DNA from: an uncultured Bacteroides sp.
Lineage (GTDB): Bacteria > Bacteroidota > Bacteroidia > Bacteroidales > Bacteroidaceae
Assembly: GCA_949296575.1 (NCBI GenBank)
Contig: CASFPE010000003.1
Coordinates: 80,424 to 144,423, forward strand
Direction: 5' to 3'
Length of the DNA stretch: 64,000 bases
Each line of letters opens with the position of its first letter. Positions within the stretch are counted from its first letter, which is position 1. Position numbers and translations under genes: made by a program. Below are positions 53,303 to 61,898 of the stretch, piece by piece. The notes under the pieces were generated by a model that saw only the letters and a program-made list of their open reading frames with translations, was not told where the DNA came from and ran no database searches.

Positions 53303-54505
53303 TTATTTAAATGCGGATTCAATGTTGCCGTCACGCTGGTCTTGCAAAGCCTGCTGGTATTTTGCTTCTTTCTGTTCAGCCGTGATGGGGGTTATCTTCA
53401 TGTTGTTTTGCACGGTCTGGATGCCTTCCGTGATGATTTGGTCGCCGTCTTTCAGGCCGCTGGTCACGATGTAGTCCTTTCCGTTGTCGAGGTTGAAGAT
53501 GGTGATTTCGGTATGTTTCACCGTGTTGTCGGGTTGCAGCACGTACACGAACTTTTTGTCTTGTATTTCCTGCGTGGCCGATTGCGGGATGACGATGTCT
53601 TCTATCTCGTAAGGGATGATGATGTTGCCCGTCCCTCCGCTTCGCAGGATGTGTTTGCTGTTGGGGAACACGGCACGCATGCTGGCCGAGCCTGTGGAGG
53701 GGTCGATCACGCCACTCGCAGCGTCGATGCGCCCTTCTTCTTCATAGATGCTTCCGTCTGCCAGTTGCAGCTTCACGGCAGGCATCTTGTCCAACTGTTC
53801 TTTCAATGTGCCTCCTGCGCGGGTCAGTTCCAGCAGTTCCTTTTCCGTCATGGAGAAATAGACATACATTTCGCCGATTTGGGAAACGGTGGTCAAAGGT
53901 TGCGCCACAGATGGGCTGACCAAGCTCCCGATACGGTAGGGGAAGGTGCCGGTCACGCCGTCTGACGGGCTGGTCACCGTGCAGAATCCCAAGTTCTGCT
54001 TGGCAGAAGCGTATGCTGCTTTGGCTTGTGCCAGGCTGGCTTTTGCAGCAAGCAGGTTGTTGACCGCCGTTTGGTATTCAAAGTCGCTGATGATGCCTTT
54101 CGCATGGAGCATTTTCTTTTGCGCTTCGGTGGAAGTCATGGTTTCCAGGTTGGCTTCGGCAGATGCCACGCCTGCTTCTGCTTGGTCGAAAGCAGCTTTA
54201 TATTGTGTTTGGTCTATTTTGAAAAGGGCTTGCCCTTTATGCACGGTGGCGCCTTCGTCCACACACAACTGTGTGATGAATCCGGTCACTTGCGGGCGGA
54301 TTTCCACATCTTGTTTGCCTTGTATGGTGGCGGGGTACGAGCTTTCCAAGCCGATGCGGGTGGTTTGCAAGGTTTGCACTGCAAACTCAGGCGCTTGTCC
54401 GCTGTTTGCTTCTTTGTTGCCGCATGATGTCACCAGCAATGGCAGGCTCAATGCGAATAAAGCGATTCGCTTTGTTTTGTTGTTCATACAAATTTGCACT
54501 TTCAT
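53303..54505 (-). CDS. RND efflux periplasmic adaptor (AcrA family lipoprotein)
   Basis: The 400-residue membrane-fusion protein linking the pump and the outer-membrane channel. It has a lipoprotein signal ending in PLLVTSC near residue 28, the lipoyl/hairpin region QDVEIRPQVTGFITQLCVDEG near 64 with a long coiled coil, and the beta-barrel and membrane-proximal domains. The ATG at 54505 has AAGAGA nearby as a weak ribosome site. An in-frame ATG at 54487 is an alternative giving a more typical lipoprotein start. It is the first gene of the pump operon, 11 bp before the pump gene. Confidence 0.94.
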   Translation of the reverse strand: MKVQICMNNKTKRIALFALSLPLLVTSCGNKEANSGQAPEFAVQTLQTTRIGLESSYPATIQGKQDVEIRPQVTGFITQLCVDEGATVHKGQALFKIDQTQYKAAFDQAEAGVASAEANLETMTSTEAQKKMLHAKGIISDFEYQTAVNNLLAAKASLAQAKAAYASAKQNLGFCTVTSPSDGVTGTFPYRIGSLVSPSVAQPLTTVSQIGEMYVYFSMTEKELLELTRAGGTLKEQLDKMPAVKLQLADGSIYEEEGRIDAASGVIDPSTGSASMRAVFPNSKHILRSGGTGNIIIPYEIEDIVIPQSATQEIQDKKFVYVLQPDNTVKHTEITIFNLDNGKDYIVTSGLKDGDQIITEGIQTVQNNMKITPITAEQKEAKYQQALQDQRDGNIESAFK

Positions 54506-54799
54506 ATTCTCTTTTTTGGTATAAATTGTTTGTTATTTTACGATTTATCTGTTTTGGGTTTCCCCTGTGATAGATTGATTGAAGAACGCTTTTTTGAAAA
54601 CTTGCCGTCGCTTTTCCAGTTTTCTTTTCTTTCGGCAAAGATACTTGCTTTTCGTGTCCTTTACGTGATTGGCGGTTTGTTTTTAACTAAAGTTGTTAAT
54701 ATGCTTCTTTCCTTTTTGGGGTTTTTAGGAATGGAAACCGTGAATTGAAATAAACCTAAACAGCGATTGTCCCGTATGGTTTGCGGGGTGTTCTAAAAT
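54506..54799. other. Regulatory spacer upstream of the efflux operon
   Basis: No gene is seen in these 294 bp. On the - strand TATCTTTG (54636-54643, TAnnTTTG) could be the -7 box of the efflux operon with a leader of about 120 nt. An inverted repeat TTAAC-7-GTTAA near 54690 could be an operator, but this is weak. Confidence 0.35.
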
Positions 54800-55309
54800 T
54801 CATTTCCCATTGTCGGCGGCGGGGATATGCAGGACAAAGGTGGTGGCTCCGATAGTGACGATGGCGCCATCCTCAAGCCGTGCTTGTTCTTTGTCGCCTA
54901 ATAATTCGTTTTGCAGGAAAGTGCCGGTGAGGCTTGCGTTGTCTTTTAAGGTGAAAACGGTTCCTTTTGCATTTGTTTTGACATGGATGACGCAATGCCG
55001 GCGGTCCATGCTCATGTCTGACGTTTCGATGGGAATGTCCACGCTTGTACCTATGCACCGGCGGCCGATAAGGTTGTCGCCTTCTTTGAGGGGGAATTCC
55101 TGCTTGTAGGCAAAGCGGTTTTCGATGACCGTGATGCTTCCGCAGGGCGGCGCGGCTTGTTTTTGTTCTTGGCTGCCTTTCTTTTTGATGCGGATGCTGA
55201 ACTGTTTCCGGCAATGTTCGCAAATGAACACGAGGGATTGGCCTTCTTCGTATTTCGTTTCATCGAATGTGAGGTAGTTCTCGCATTTGGGGCATCTGAT
55301 TTTCTTCAT
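54800..55309 (-). CDS. Zinc-ribbon and FHA-domain protein
   Basis: From the ATG at 55309 the protein has 169 residues. CPKC (residues 5-8) and CEHC near residue 33 form an N-terminal zinc ribbon. A forkhead-associated domain (about 75-160) has the phosphothreonine-binding pattern NLIGRRCIG, DRRHCVIHV (for R..S..H) and NASLTGTFLQN. FHA domains bind phosphothreonine, often reading Ser/Thr kinase signals. The longer upstream frame to 55483 runs through the neighbouring gene and is not real. It lies 14 bp after the SPOR-domain gene. Confidence 0.87.
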   Translation of the reverse strand: MKKIRCPKCENYLTFDETKYEEGQSLVFICEHCRKQFSIRIKKKGSQEQKQAAPPCGSITVIENRFAYKQEFPLKEGDNLIGRRCIGTSVDIPIETSDMSMDRRHCVIHVKTNAKGTVFTLKDNASLTGTFLQNELLGDKEQARLEDGAIVTIGATTFVLHIPAADNGK

Positions 55310-55323
55310 TTTGTGGTTGTTTT

Positions 55324-56325
55324 TTATTTCCGCAGGAGCCATGCGTCCTTGAAAGGCGTTTTTTCTTTGATGCGTTGCAAGGCGCTGTATGCTTCGTGCC
55401 TTTTGGCGAACGACATCAGGCACACGCGCATCCTTCCGTCGCCTTCGATGATGCTGGGCTGTGTGTAGCCTTTTTGCACGCATTCTTCGGCTATTTTTTC
55501 AGCCGTTTGCCGATTGCTTGCGCTGGCAATGATGATGTGGTACTGCCTTTCGGGGGCAGATGCCGCGCTTGCGGTGGCTTTTGTGCCGGGAACTGCGGCA
55601 GACACTTTTTCCACGCGGATGGTTTTGGGCGGCGTGGGTTGCTGCTTTCCCCAGGAAGTTGCGCTGGCTGTTTTTGCTTTTTCGGCGGAATGTTCCTGCA
55701 TGCCGGGCATGGGCGACAAGGATGCATAGCCGCCTGTTTCTATGTATGTGTTCTCCACCGGCACGGAAAGGATGAAGAATGCAATGACGGCCACGGCTGC
55801 TGCCACGGCATTTTGCAGCCAACGGGAGGGCATCGGGATGGTTTTCGTCGGCATTTGCCTTGTTTCTTCGCGGGATGCCGGTGCGGCAGGCTGCGGGGCG
55901 GCGGGCAGGAGCTTTTCGATGTGGAAAGCTTCCAATCCGTACAGTCCGGGGGTGATGAGGCGGTTCTCGTCCGGCTCGAACAGGCAAGTGCCGCCGATGT
56001 CCATTTTCAGTTGCCCCAGTTCGCCTATTCTTGCTACTCCTTTTTCATGCAAGGATTGTTTCAGGCAGGCCACGGCTTCTTTGATTTTGCCGGAAGCGGC
56101 GGCAAAGTCGATGTGCGCTTCTTGCATGTAGGACTGCACGAGCAGGCCGTCGTTGAGCGTCAGTTGCGCGTTGAATGCGATGCGCCGGGCAGGGGGGAGG
56201 TACAGTTTTTCGCTTTCCACCCATTGTGCGGGCGAATAGGACGCGATGAATCCGCCGAGGCCGGGGACGATGACGCAATCGTTCTGCTGGAGCAACGCTT
56301 CGATATGCCGTATCAGTTCGTTCAT
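55324..56325 (-). CDS. HU-CCDC81-like and SPOR-domain cell-envelope protein
   Basis: From the ATG at 56325 the protein has 333 residues. Its N-terminal 130 residues match the bacterial HU-CCDC81 pattern (MNELIRHIEALLQQNDCVIVPGLGGF, RIAFNAQLTLNDGLL). A single transmembrane helix lies near residue 170 (NAVAAAVAVIAFFIL). A proline/alanine/threonine-rich linker and a C-terminal SPOR domain (about 255-333: YHIIIASASNRQTAEKIAEE) follow. SPOR domains bind denuded peptidoglycan at division sites, so this is probably an inner-membrane protein reaching the septal wall. The frame to 56634 runs into the tRNA gene and is discarded. Confidence 0.87.
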   Translation of the reverse strand: MNELIRHIEALLQQNDCVIVPGLGGFIASYSPAQWVESEKLYLPPARRIAFNAQLTLNDGLLVQSYMQEAHIDFAAASGKIKEAVACLKQSLHEKGVARIGELGQLKMDIGGTCLFEPDENRLITPGLYGLEAFHIEKLLPAAPQPAAPASREETRQMPTKTIPMPSRWLQNAVAAAVAVIAFFILSVPVENTYIETGGYASLSPMPGMQEHSAEKAKTASATSWGKQQPTPPKTIRVEKVSAAVPGTKATASAASAPERQYHIIIASASNRQTAEKIAEECVQKGYTQPSIIEGDGRMRVCLMSFAKRHEAYSALQRIKEKTPFKDAWLLRK

Positions 56326-56546
56326 GCTGCAAACATACGGCTTTTTTTTGAATCTTGTGCCGTTGCGGGCGCATAATTTTGCGGCTTCCCTTTGAAGTGT
56401 TTGCGGCAGCGCCGTGCGTGGGACTGGGTAGGGCGCAAGGCGGCTTCGCCCGCATGTCCCCTTGCCAGCAAGCCGTTTATGCCTGCCCGTGGCGCGTCTC
56501 TTTGGAGAAAAAAGCGGGGTAATGCAAAAAAATATCCGTTTTTCTT

Positions 56547-56575
56547 TTTGAAATCCGGAGAAAGTTGTATCTTTG
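56547..56575 (+). promoter_or_regulatory. Promoter of tRNA-Thr
   Basis: TTTG at 56547-56550 and TATCTTTG at 56568-56575 with a 17-nt spacer, about 33 nt before the mature tRNA end. Confidence 0.65.
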
Positions 56576-56607
56576 CACCCCGTAAACGAAACGGTTCGTT
56601 GCGCGTT

Positions 56608-56680
56608 GCCGAAATGGCTCAGTTGGTAGAGCAATTCATTCGTAATGAATAGGTCCCCGGTTCGAGTCCGGGTTTCGGCT
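56608..56680 (+). tRNA. tRNA-Thr (anticodon CGT)
   Basis: A 73-nt cloverleaf: acceptor GCCGAAA/TTTCGGC, D-arm GGCTCAGTTGGTAGAGC, anticodon stem ATTCA/TGAAT with loop TTCGTAA (anticodon CGT reading ACG), and T-arm CCCGG-TTCGAGT-CCGGG. CCA is not encoded. A strong terminator follows. Confidence 0.97.
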
Positions 56681-56684
56681 CAGA

Positions 56685-56724
56685 AAAGGGAGGGAGCATC
56701 AATGATGTTCCCTCCCTTTCGTTT
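56685..56724 (+). terminator. Terminator after tRNA-Thr
   Basis: Arms 56685-56701 and 56703-56719 are complementary over 17 positions (one G-T pair), followed by CGTTTG. It begins 5 nt after the tRNA. Confidence 0.85.
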
Positions 56725-56761
56725 GGGGGAAGTGGCGCAAAGCCATTCTATGCCCTCTTGG

Positions 56762-57003
56762 ATTTCATCCCATAAAATCATGAATTTTGCCTGAAAAATT
56801 TTGGATTTTACAGGTAAAGTGCGTGCATTTTTCCCATAAAATTTCCGGTTCTTTCATGTGCGGCGGCGCGAGCCTTGGGGCGGCCGTTTTGGAGCCTCCC
56901 AAAGGTTTTTGAAAATCCTTCCATGCTTTCATGCAAAACCTTTCAAGGTTTCACGCAACACCTTGGAAGGTTTTTCTCCGAACCTGTTTTTTGATTTTGT
57001 TGG
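56762..57003. repeat. Intergenic array of about eleven 22-nt degenerate units
   Basis: No gene lies between tRNA-Thr and lysA. Cutting the sequence every 22 nt from 56762 gives eleven rows. All eleven have T in column 4, and in nine it is preceded by CC, CT or TT in columns 2-3. Eight of eleven end in A. Rows starting at 56872, 56894, 56916, 56938 and 56960 are the clearest, each opening [AGT]CCT and most with a T-run in the second half. The rows resemble the first three units at 47330-47395. Confidence 0.65.
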
Positions 57004-57126
57004 TGCATGGTGCGAATGTGCGTGATGTGAGGAACTTTCTTGTGGATGTGCTTTTTGAAATAGGCAGGCTTGGATTTTGTATTATGCGCCGCAAACATGA
57101 TGTTCGCGGCGCATAATGATGGGTTG

Positions 57127-58287
57127 TCACAGGAAATCTTCGCTCGTGTAGCCTTTCGGCAGGGGGCGGCAGTTGTAGCCCGATGCCATGATTTCGCCGT
57201 AAGCCCCGGCAGAGCGGATGGCAATAAGGTCGCTGCGGCGGGCTTTGTTGAGGCCGACGGCTTTGCCGAACACGTCGGACGACTCGCAGATGGGGCCGAC
57301 CACGTCGTATTCTTCCATGCTTTCCTCCGATGTCAGGTTTTCAATCTTGTGGTAGGCTTGGTAAAGCGCGGGACGTATCAGGTCGGTCATGCCGGCATCC
57401 AAGATGGCGAACTGCTTGTTTGCCCCTTGTTTCACGTAAAGCACGCGGCTGATGAGGCTCCCGCACTGCGCCACGATGGAGCGTCCCGGTTCGAAATGCA
57501 CGAACTGTTTGGGGCGGAGGCGGAGATGCTTGTGGAAAGTGGCGAAATAGTTGGCGAAGTCGGGGACGGCCTGGCGGTTGGGGTGCTGGTAGTCGATGCC
57601 CAATCCGCCGCCCACGTTGATGTGGTCCACGATGAGCCGGCGGTTGTAAAGGTGTTCCTGTATTTCGTTGACGCGGTTGCACAAGCTCACGAAGTCGTTC
57701 ATGTCCAATATCTGGGAGCCGATGTGGAAGTGCAGGCCCACGAGTTGCACGTGCTTCAGGCTGAAAACTTTGTCCAACACCATGTCCAGGTCGTTGAGGT
57801 TGATGCCGAACTTGTTTTCCTTCAGCCCCGTGGTGATGTTGGCATGTGTGTGCGCCCCCACGTCAGGATTGATGCGCAACGCCACCCGTGCCACCTTGTT
57901 TTGTTTCCCGGCCAGTTCGTCGATGATTTCCAATTCCGGCACGGATTCCACGTTGAAGCAGAAGATGTCGTGCGCAAGGGCGAGGTTGATTTCCCAGTCG
58001 GCTTTCCCCACGCCTGCGAAGACTATTTTCTGCGGAAGCATCCCTGCCTGGATGGCCGCCCGTATTTCGCCGCCGCTCACGCAGTCGGCTCCCAGCCCGC
58101 TTTCGCGGATGATGGCCAGCAGTTTGGGGTTGGCGTTGGCTTTCACGGCATAATGCACGGCATATTTCTCGTATTTCCCGCTTTCGCGGTTGACGCATGC
58201 CAACGTGTCGCGCAACAGTTGCGTGTCGTAATAGTAAAACGGGGTCTCCAATGCTTGGAAGCGGGAGACGGGAAAAGTTCCTTTCAT
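57127..58287 (-). CDS. lysA: Diaminopimelate decarboxylase
   Basis: LysA is the last step of lysine synthesis, decarboxylating meso-diaminopimelate with PLP. From the ATG at 58287 the protein has 386 residues. YAVKANANPKLL near residue 47 carries the PLP lysine, GLHFHIGSQI near 180 the barrel histidine, GGGLGIDY near 220 the phosphate-binding glycines, and FEPGRSIVAQ plus CESSDVF the active-site arginine and cysteine. It lies 83 bp downstream of lysC, with a strong hairpin in between. Confidence 0.96.
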   Translation of the reverse strand: MKGTFPVSRFQALETPFYYYDTQLLRDTLACVNRESGKYEKYAVHYAVKANANPKLLAIIRESGLGADCVSGGEIRAAIQAGMLPQKIVFAGVGKADWEINLALAHDIFCFNVESVPELEIIDELAGKQNKVARVALRINPDVGAHTHANITTGLKENKFGINLNDLDMVLDKVFSLKHVQLVGLHFHIGSQILDMNDFVSLCNRVNEIQEHLYNRRLIVDHINVGGGLGIDYQHPNRQAVPDFANYFATFHKHLRLRPKQFVHFEPGRSIVAQCGSLISRVLYVKQGANKQFAILDAGMTDLIRPALYQAYHKIENLTSEESMEEYDVVGPICESSDVFGKAVGLNKARRSDLIAIRSAGAYGEIMASGYNCRPLPKGYTSEDFL

Positions 58288-58323
58288 GTTGTTTCCAATA
58301 AAAAAGTGTGTGGCGTGAAATGG

Positions 58324-58351
58324 CTTGCAGCCCCGCATAAGGGGCTGCAAG
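58324..58351 (-). terminator. Hairpin between lysC and lysA
   Basis: A perfect 11-bp GC-rich stem (58324-58334 with 58341-58351) with a 6-nt loop lies 19 bp after the lysC stop. The bases after it on the - strand (CCATTTCACG) lack a proper T-run, so partial termination, attenuation or RNA processing is more likely than full termination. Confidence 0.6.
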
Positions 58352-58370
58352 GAGAGTTATTGGCAGGATG

Positions 58371-59687
58371 TCATTCGTTGAACAGGGCGTTGCTCAGCGA
58401 TTGCAGCGCTTTCTTCTTGTCGCATTCGCGGATGAGGAAAGAAATGTTGTAGTTGCTCCCGCCGAAAGATATCATGCGCACGGGAATGTCGCGCATGGCA
58501 TCCAGGGCTTTTGCCTCGAAGCCGATGTTCTCCCATTCCAAATCGCCCACCACGCAGATGATGCACATGCCGGAATCCACGGTGACAGTGCCGTATTTCT
58601 TCAGGTCGTTCAGGATTTCTGCAAGGTGCTTGGTGTTGTCGATGGACATGGACACGCCCACTTCGGAGGTGCAAATCATGTCGATGGAAGTCTGGTAGCT
58701 CTCGAATATTTCAAACACTTTGCGCAGGAACCCGTGGGCCAGCAGCATGCGGCTCGATTTGATTTTGATGGCCGTGATGTTGTCTTTTGCCGCCACAGCC
58801 TTGATTTTCCCTTTTTCCGTGTCGTTGGATATCAGCGTTCCGGGGGCAGAGGGGTCCATTGTGTTGAGCAGCCGCACCGGGATATTGGCATATTTGGCCG
58901 GTTGCACGCAAGTGGGGTGGAGGATCTTTGCGCCGAAGTAAGCCAATTCTGCGGCTTCCTCGAAGTGGAGTTGCCGTACGGGCGACGTGTGGTCCACCAC
59001 GCGCGGGTCGTTGTTGTGCAGCCCGTCGATGTCGGTCCATATCTGTATCTCCGAAGCGTTGATGGCCGCTCCTATCAGGGATGCGGTGTAATCGCTTCCT
59101 CCCCGTTGCAGGTTGTCGATTTCCCCGTATGCATTGCGGCAGATGAACCCTTGCGTGATGTAAATGTCGGCATCGGGGTGCATTTCCAACTGTGCCTGGA
59201 GCTTTTCCTTTATATAGACGGGGTCGGGTTCAGCGTTCTTGTCCGTGCGCATGAAGTCCAACGCGGGCAGCAGCACGGCATTGACGCCGCATTCCAGCAG
59301 GTAGTTGGCGACCATCGTGGTGGAGATGAGTTCGCCTTGCGCCAAGATCACTTTTTCTTCAAAGAGGGTGAAAAGGTCTTTTGTGAAAGAACGGATGTAG
59401 TCGAAGTGCGATTTGATGGCCTCCATCCCTTTCTGCCGGTACTCGTCTGTGGAATACAGTTCCTCCACATGCCGTTTGTAGGCGGATTCCAGTTTGTTGA
59501 TAATCTCGTTTGCTCCTTCCGGGTTCTTTTTGTAAAGGTAATCGGAGATTTCCACCAACGTGTTGGTGGTGCCCGACATGGCGGACAGCACGACAATCTT
59601 CCTTTCACCGTCGGTGATTAATCTGGCCACTTCTTTCATCCTTTGCGCCGAGCCTACGGAAGTACCTCCAAACTTTAAGACTTTCAT
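58371..59687 (-). CDS. lysC: Aspartate kinase
   Basis: Phosphorylates aspartate, the first step to lysine, threonine and methionine. From the ATG at 59687 the protein has 438 residues. MKVLKFGGTSVGSA is the kinase start, with VVLSAMSGTTN near residue 40, GFICRNAYGEIDNLQRGGSDYTA near 205 and a C-terminal pair of ACT regulatory domains (about 295-438). It is the monofunctional type, like E. coli LysC (lysine-sensitive), not fused to homoserine dehydrogenase. An ATG four codons upstream (59699) is possible. Confidence 0.95.
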   Translation of the reverse strand: MKVLKFGGTSVGSAQRMKEVARLITDGERKIVVLSAMSGTTNTLVEISDYLYKKNPEGANEIINKLESAYKRHVEELYSTDEYRQKGMEAIKSHFDYIRSFTKDLFTLFEEKVILAQGELISTTMVANYLLECGVNAVLLPALDFMRTDKNAEPDPVYIKEKLQAQLEMHPDADIYITQGFICRNAYGEIDNLQRGGSDYTASLIGAAINASEIQIWTDIDGLHNNDPRVVDHTSPVRQLHFEEAAELAYFGAKILHPTCVQPAKYANIPVRLLNTMDPSAPGTLISNDTEKGKIKAVAAKDNITAIKIKSSRMLLAHGFLRKVFEIFESYQTSIDMICTSEVGVSMSIDNTKHLAEILNDLKKYGTVTVDSGMCIICVVGDLEWENIGFEAKALDAMRDIPVRMISFGGSNYNISFLIRECDKKKALQSLSNALFNE

Positions 59688-59734
59688 TCTTTGTTGCATT
59701 TAATGATTTGTGAACAATACATTGTTTGAATGGG

Positions 59735-59742
59735 CAAAAGTA
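59735..59742 (-). promoter_or_regulatory. Putative -7 element of lysC
   Basis: The - strand reads TACTTTTG (TAnnTTTG) about 47 nt before the ATG at 59687. No clear -33 box is seen. Confidence 0.4.
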
Positions 59743-59781
59743 CGAATTTGATTTGAAATATTGCCTTTTTGCCACAATATT

Positions 59782-60489
59782 TTATTGTTTGTCAACATTG
59801 TTAGCTTCGTTTTCCCCGTTTGTTTGTCTTTTTTCCTCATGGATGCGATGGTTTTCGCATTTGTACACTTTGCCGGGGAATTCATCCAGCAAGTTGAGGT
59901 TATGGGTGGTCATGACGACGGCCGAGCCTTGGCGGCAGATGCTTTGCAGCAACTGCACGATTTGCCTTCCGGTCTCGATGTCGAGGTTCCCGGTCGGTTC
60001 ATCGGCCAAGATGAGTTCCGGCGAGTTGAGGATAGCCCGTGCGATGACGATGCGTTGTTGCTCTCCGCCTGACAATTCATTGGGCATTTTGTAGCCTTTG
60101 TGAGCCATGCCTACTTGTTCCAGCACTTCTTGGATGCGTGCATCTATCCGCTTCGCGTGTTTCCAGCCTGTGGCTTTCAGCACAAATTCCAGGTTGTCGT
60201 ACACGCTTCGGTCGGTCAGCAGTTGGAAGTCTTGGAAGACGATGCCGAGTTTCTTCCGAAGTTCCGGGAGGCGCTTGCGCTTGATGCGGCGCATGTCGTG
60301 GCCCAGCACTTCTGCTTTTCCCGACCGGATGCCCAGTTCGCCGTAGATGGTTTTCAGCAGGCTGGTTTTCCCGGAACCTACTTTCCCGATGAGGTAGATG
60401 AATTCTCCCTTTTCCAACTGCAAGTTGACATCCGACAGGACGCAGAGGTCCTGCTGGTTGATTTCCACATTTTGGTAATCGACAAGCAT
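59782..60489 (-). CDS. ftsE: FtsE-like ABC ATPase
   Basis: The 235-residue ATPase has Walker [10 protein letters not shown] near residue 35, signature LSGGEQQR near 138, Walker [13 protein letters not shown] near 158 and the H-loop in [26 protein letters not shown] near 85 is characteristic of FtsE, which works with the membrane protein FtsX to drive peptidoglycan remodelling at the septum. FtsX is not in this window. The last 20 residues are a hydrophilic, glutamine/asparagine-rich extension. It lies 12 bp after hisIE, so it is probably expressed with the histidine genes. Confidence 0.85.
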   Translation of the reverse strand: MLVDYQNVEINQQDLCVLSDVNLQLEKGEFIYLIGKVGSGKTSLLKTIYGELGIRSGKAEVLGHDMRRIKRKRLPELRKKLGIVFQDFQLLTDRSVYDNLEFVLKATGWKHAKRIDARIQEVLEQVGMAHKGYKMPNELSGGEQQRIVIARAILNSPELILADEPTGNLDIETGRQIVQLLQSICRQGSAVVMTTHNLNLLDEFPGKVYKCENHRIHEEKRQTNGENEANNVDKQ

Positions 60490-60501
60490 AGGGCGGGGGA
60501 G

Positions 60502-61095
60502 TTATTTGTGTCTTTTCTGGAGTTCGTTGGCAAGGTCTTCGATGCGGTGTCCCTTGGCAGTGAGCAAGACGATGAGGTGGTACACGAGGTCGGCGGCTTC
60601 GTATATCAGCCTGTCGTCGGTGCCATTGGTCGCTTCGATGACGGTTTCCACGGCTTCTTCGCCCACTTTCTGCGCCATCCGGTTGATGCCTGCGCGGAAC
60701 AGCGAGGTGGTGTATGAGCTTTCGGGCAGTTCCTTGTGGCGCTTTTCGATGAAGTCTTGCAGGTATTTCAGGAACAAGATGTCCTCTTTGTTTTCTTCTC
60801 CCCAGCAAGTGTCGGTGCCAGTGTGGCACACAGGCCCTTCCGGGCGGGCTTTAATCAGCAACGTGTCGTTGTCGCAATCCGCAAGGATGGAGACAACGTG
60901 GAGGAAGTTGCCGCTTTCTTCCCCCTTCGTCCAGAGGCGTTGCTTGGTGCGGCTGAAGAAAGTCACCTTGCCCGTTTCCGTTGTGAGGCGGTATGCTTCC
61001 GGGTTCATGAAGCCTAACATGAGGACTTTCGAGGTGATGTGGTCTTGTATGATGGCGGGCACCAGCCCGTTCATTTTTTCAAAATTGGGTTCCAT
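60502..61095 (-). CDS. hisIE: Bifunctional phosphoribosyl-AMP cyclohydrolase / phosphoribosyl-ATP pyrophosphatase
   Basis: Catalyses steps 2 and 3 of histidine synthesis. From the ATG at 61095 the protein has 197 residues. The N-terminal HisI part has the metal motif DCDNDTLLIKARPEGPVCHT near residue 72, with the conserved DCDxD and CH. The C-terminal HisE part (about 105-197) has LFRAGINRMAQKVGEEAVETV. It follows hisF by 34 bp. An upstream in-frame ATG at 61143 would overlap hisF and is not favoured. Confidence 0.96.
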   Translation of the reverse strand: MEPNFEKMNGLVPAIIQDHITSKVLMLGFMNPEAYRLTTETGKVTFFSRTKQRLWTKGEESGNFLHVVSILADCDNDTLLIKARPEGPVCHTGTDTCWGEENKEDILFLKYLQDFIEKRHKELPESSYTTSLFRAGINRMAQKVGEEAVETVIEATNGTDDRLIYEAADLVYHLIVLLTAKGHRIEDLANELQKRHK

Positions 61096-61129
61096 ATTCG
61101 TGAAAAGTTTATTGCATGATTCTGTTTCT

Positions 61130-61885
61130 TTATATTCGGGCATTGATGCCTTGGGCGCAAAGGTAGCGTTTTAATTCGGGAATCTTGATTTCCCCGAAGT
61201 GAAAAACGCTGGCCGCCAAAGCCGCGTCCGCTTTCCCTTGCAGGAACACATCCCTGAAATGCTCCATTGTTCCCGCTCCTCCTGAGGCGATGACGGGGAT
61301 GGGGAGGCTTTCCGAAAGGCGCGCCAACGCCTTGTTGGCGTAGCCGTTTTGGGCGCCGTCGTGGTCCATGCTGGTGAACAGTATCTCGCCTGCGCCCCTG
61401 TCGGCGGCTTCCGATGCCCATTCAAAAAGGTCTTTCCCGGTGTTGATGCGCCCTCCGTTGAGGTAGCATTCCCATTTCCCGTCCGTTTCTTTCGCGTCGA
61501 TAGCCACTACGCACACCTGCGAACCGAAATGAGCGGCGATATCGTGGATGAGGGCCGGGCGGCGGATGGCGGCAGAGTTGACGGAAACTTTGTCGGCGCC
61601 GGCCTCCAACAATCTTTTCACATCTTCTATTTCATGGATGCCTCCCCCCACGGTGAAGGGGATGTTGATGTTGGCAGCGATGCGCGAGACCAGTTCGGTG
61701 AAGGTTTTTCTTCCTTCATGGCTGGCGGTGATGTCTAAAAAAACCAGTTCGTCTGCGCCTTGTTCACAGTAGGTTTGGGCTAACTCCACAGGGTCGCCTG
61801 CATGGCGCAGTTCCACAAAGTGCGTGCCTTTCACGGTTTGCCCGTCTTTGATGTCGAGGCAGGGGATGATTCTTTTTGTCAGCAT
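61130..61885 (-). CDS. hisF: Imidazole glycerol phosphate synthase cyclase subunit
   Basis: This 251-residue TIM barrel makes imidazole glycerol phosphate and AICAR from PRFAR and ammonia. [14 protein letters not shown] holds the catalytic Asp11 and VVAIDAKE near residue 130 the second catalytic Asp. Phosphate loops are FTVGGGIH and VIASGGAG. It lies 13 bp after hisA and pairs with HisH encoded upstream. Confidence 0.98.
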   Translation of the reverse strand: MLTKRIIPCLDIKDGQTVKGTHFVELRHAGDPVELAQTYCEQGADELVFLDITASHEGRKTFTELVSRIAANINIPFTVGGGIHEIEDVKRLLEAGADKVSVNSAAIRRPALIHDIAAHFGSQVCVVAIDAKETDGKWECYLNGGRINTGKDLFEWASEAADRGAGEILFTSMDHDGAQNGYANKALARLSESLPIPVIASGGAGTMEHFRDVFLQGKADAALAASVFHFGEIKIPELKRYLCAQGINARI

Positions 61886-61898
61886 CTTCTTTTATATA

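Noticed and set aside
54685..54705. TetR-type operator upstream of the efflux operon
   Set aside because: The inverted repeat has only 5-bp arms and no TetR gene is adjacent; too weak to list as a site.
56326..56634. N-terminal extension of the HU-CCDC81/SPOR protein
   Set aside because: It would run through the tRNA-Thr gene and its promoter; the HU-CCDC81 domain begins exactly at the ATG at 56325.
58288..58370. Lysine riboswitch between lysC and lysA
   Set aside because: The region is only 83 nt with one short hairpin, too small for the lysine aptamer, and lacks its conserved core.
57070..58452. A 460-codon + strand frame opposite lysA
   Set aside because: Shadow of lysA: no family motifs, composition typical of antisense frames in GC-rich genes. 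The same applies to 58368-59621 opposite lysC.
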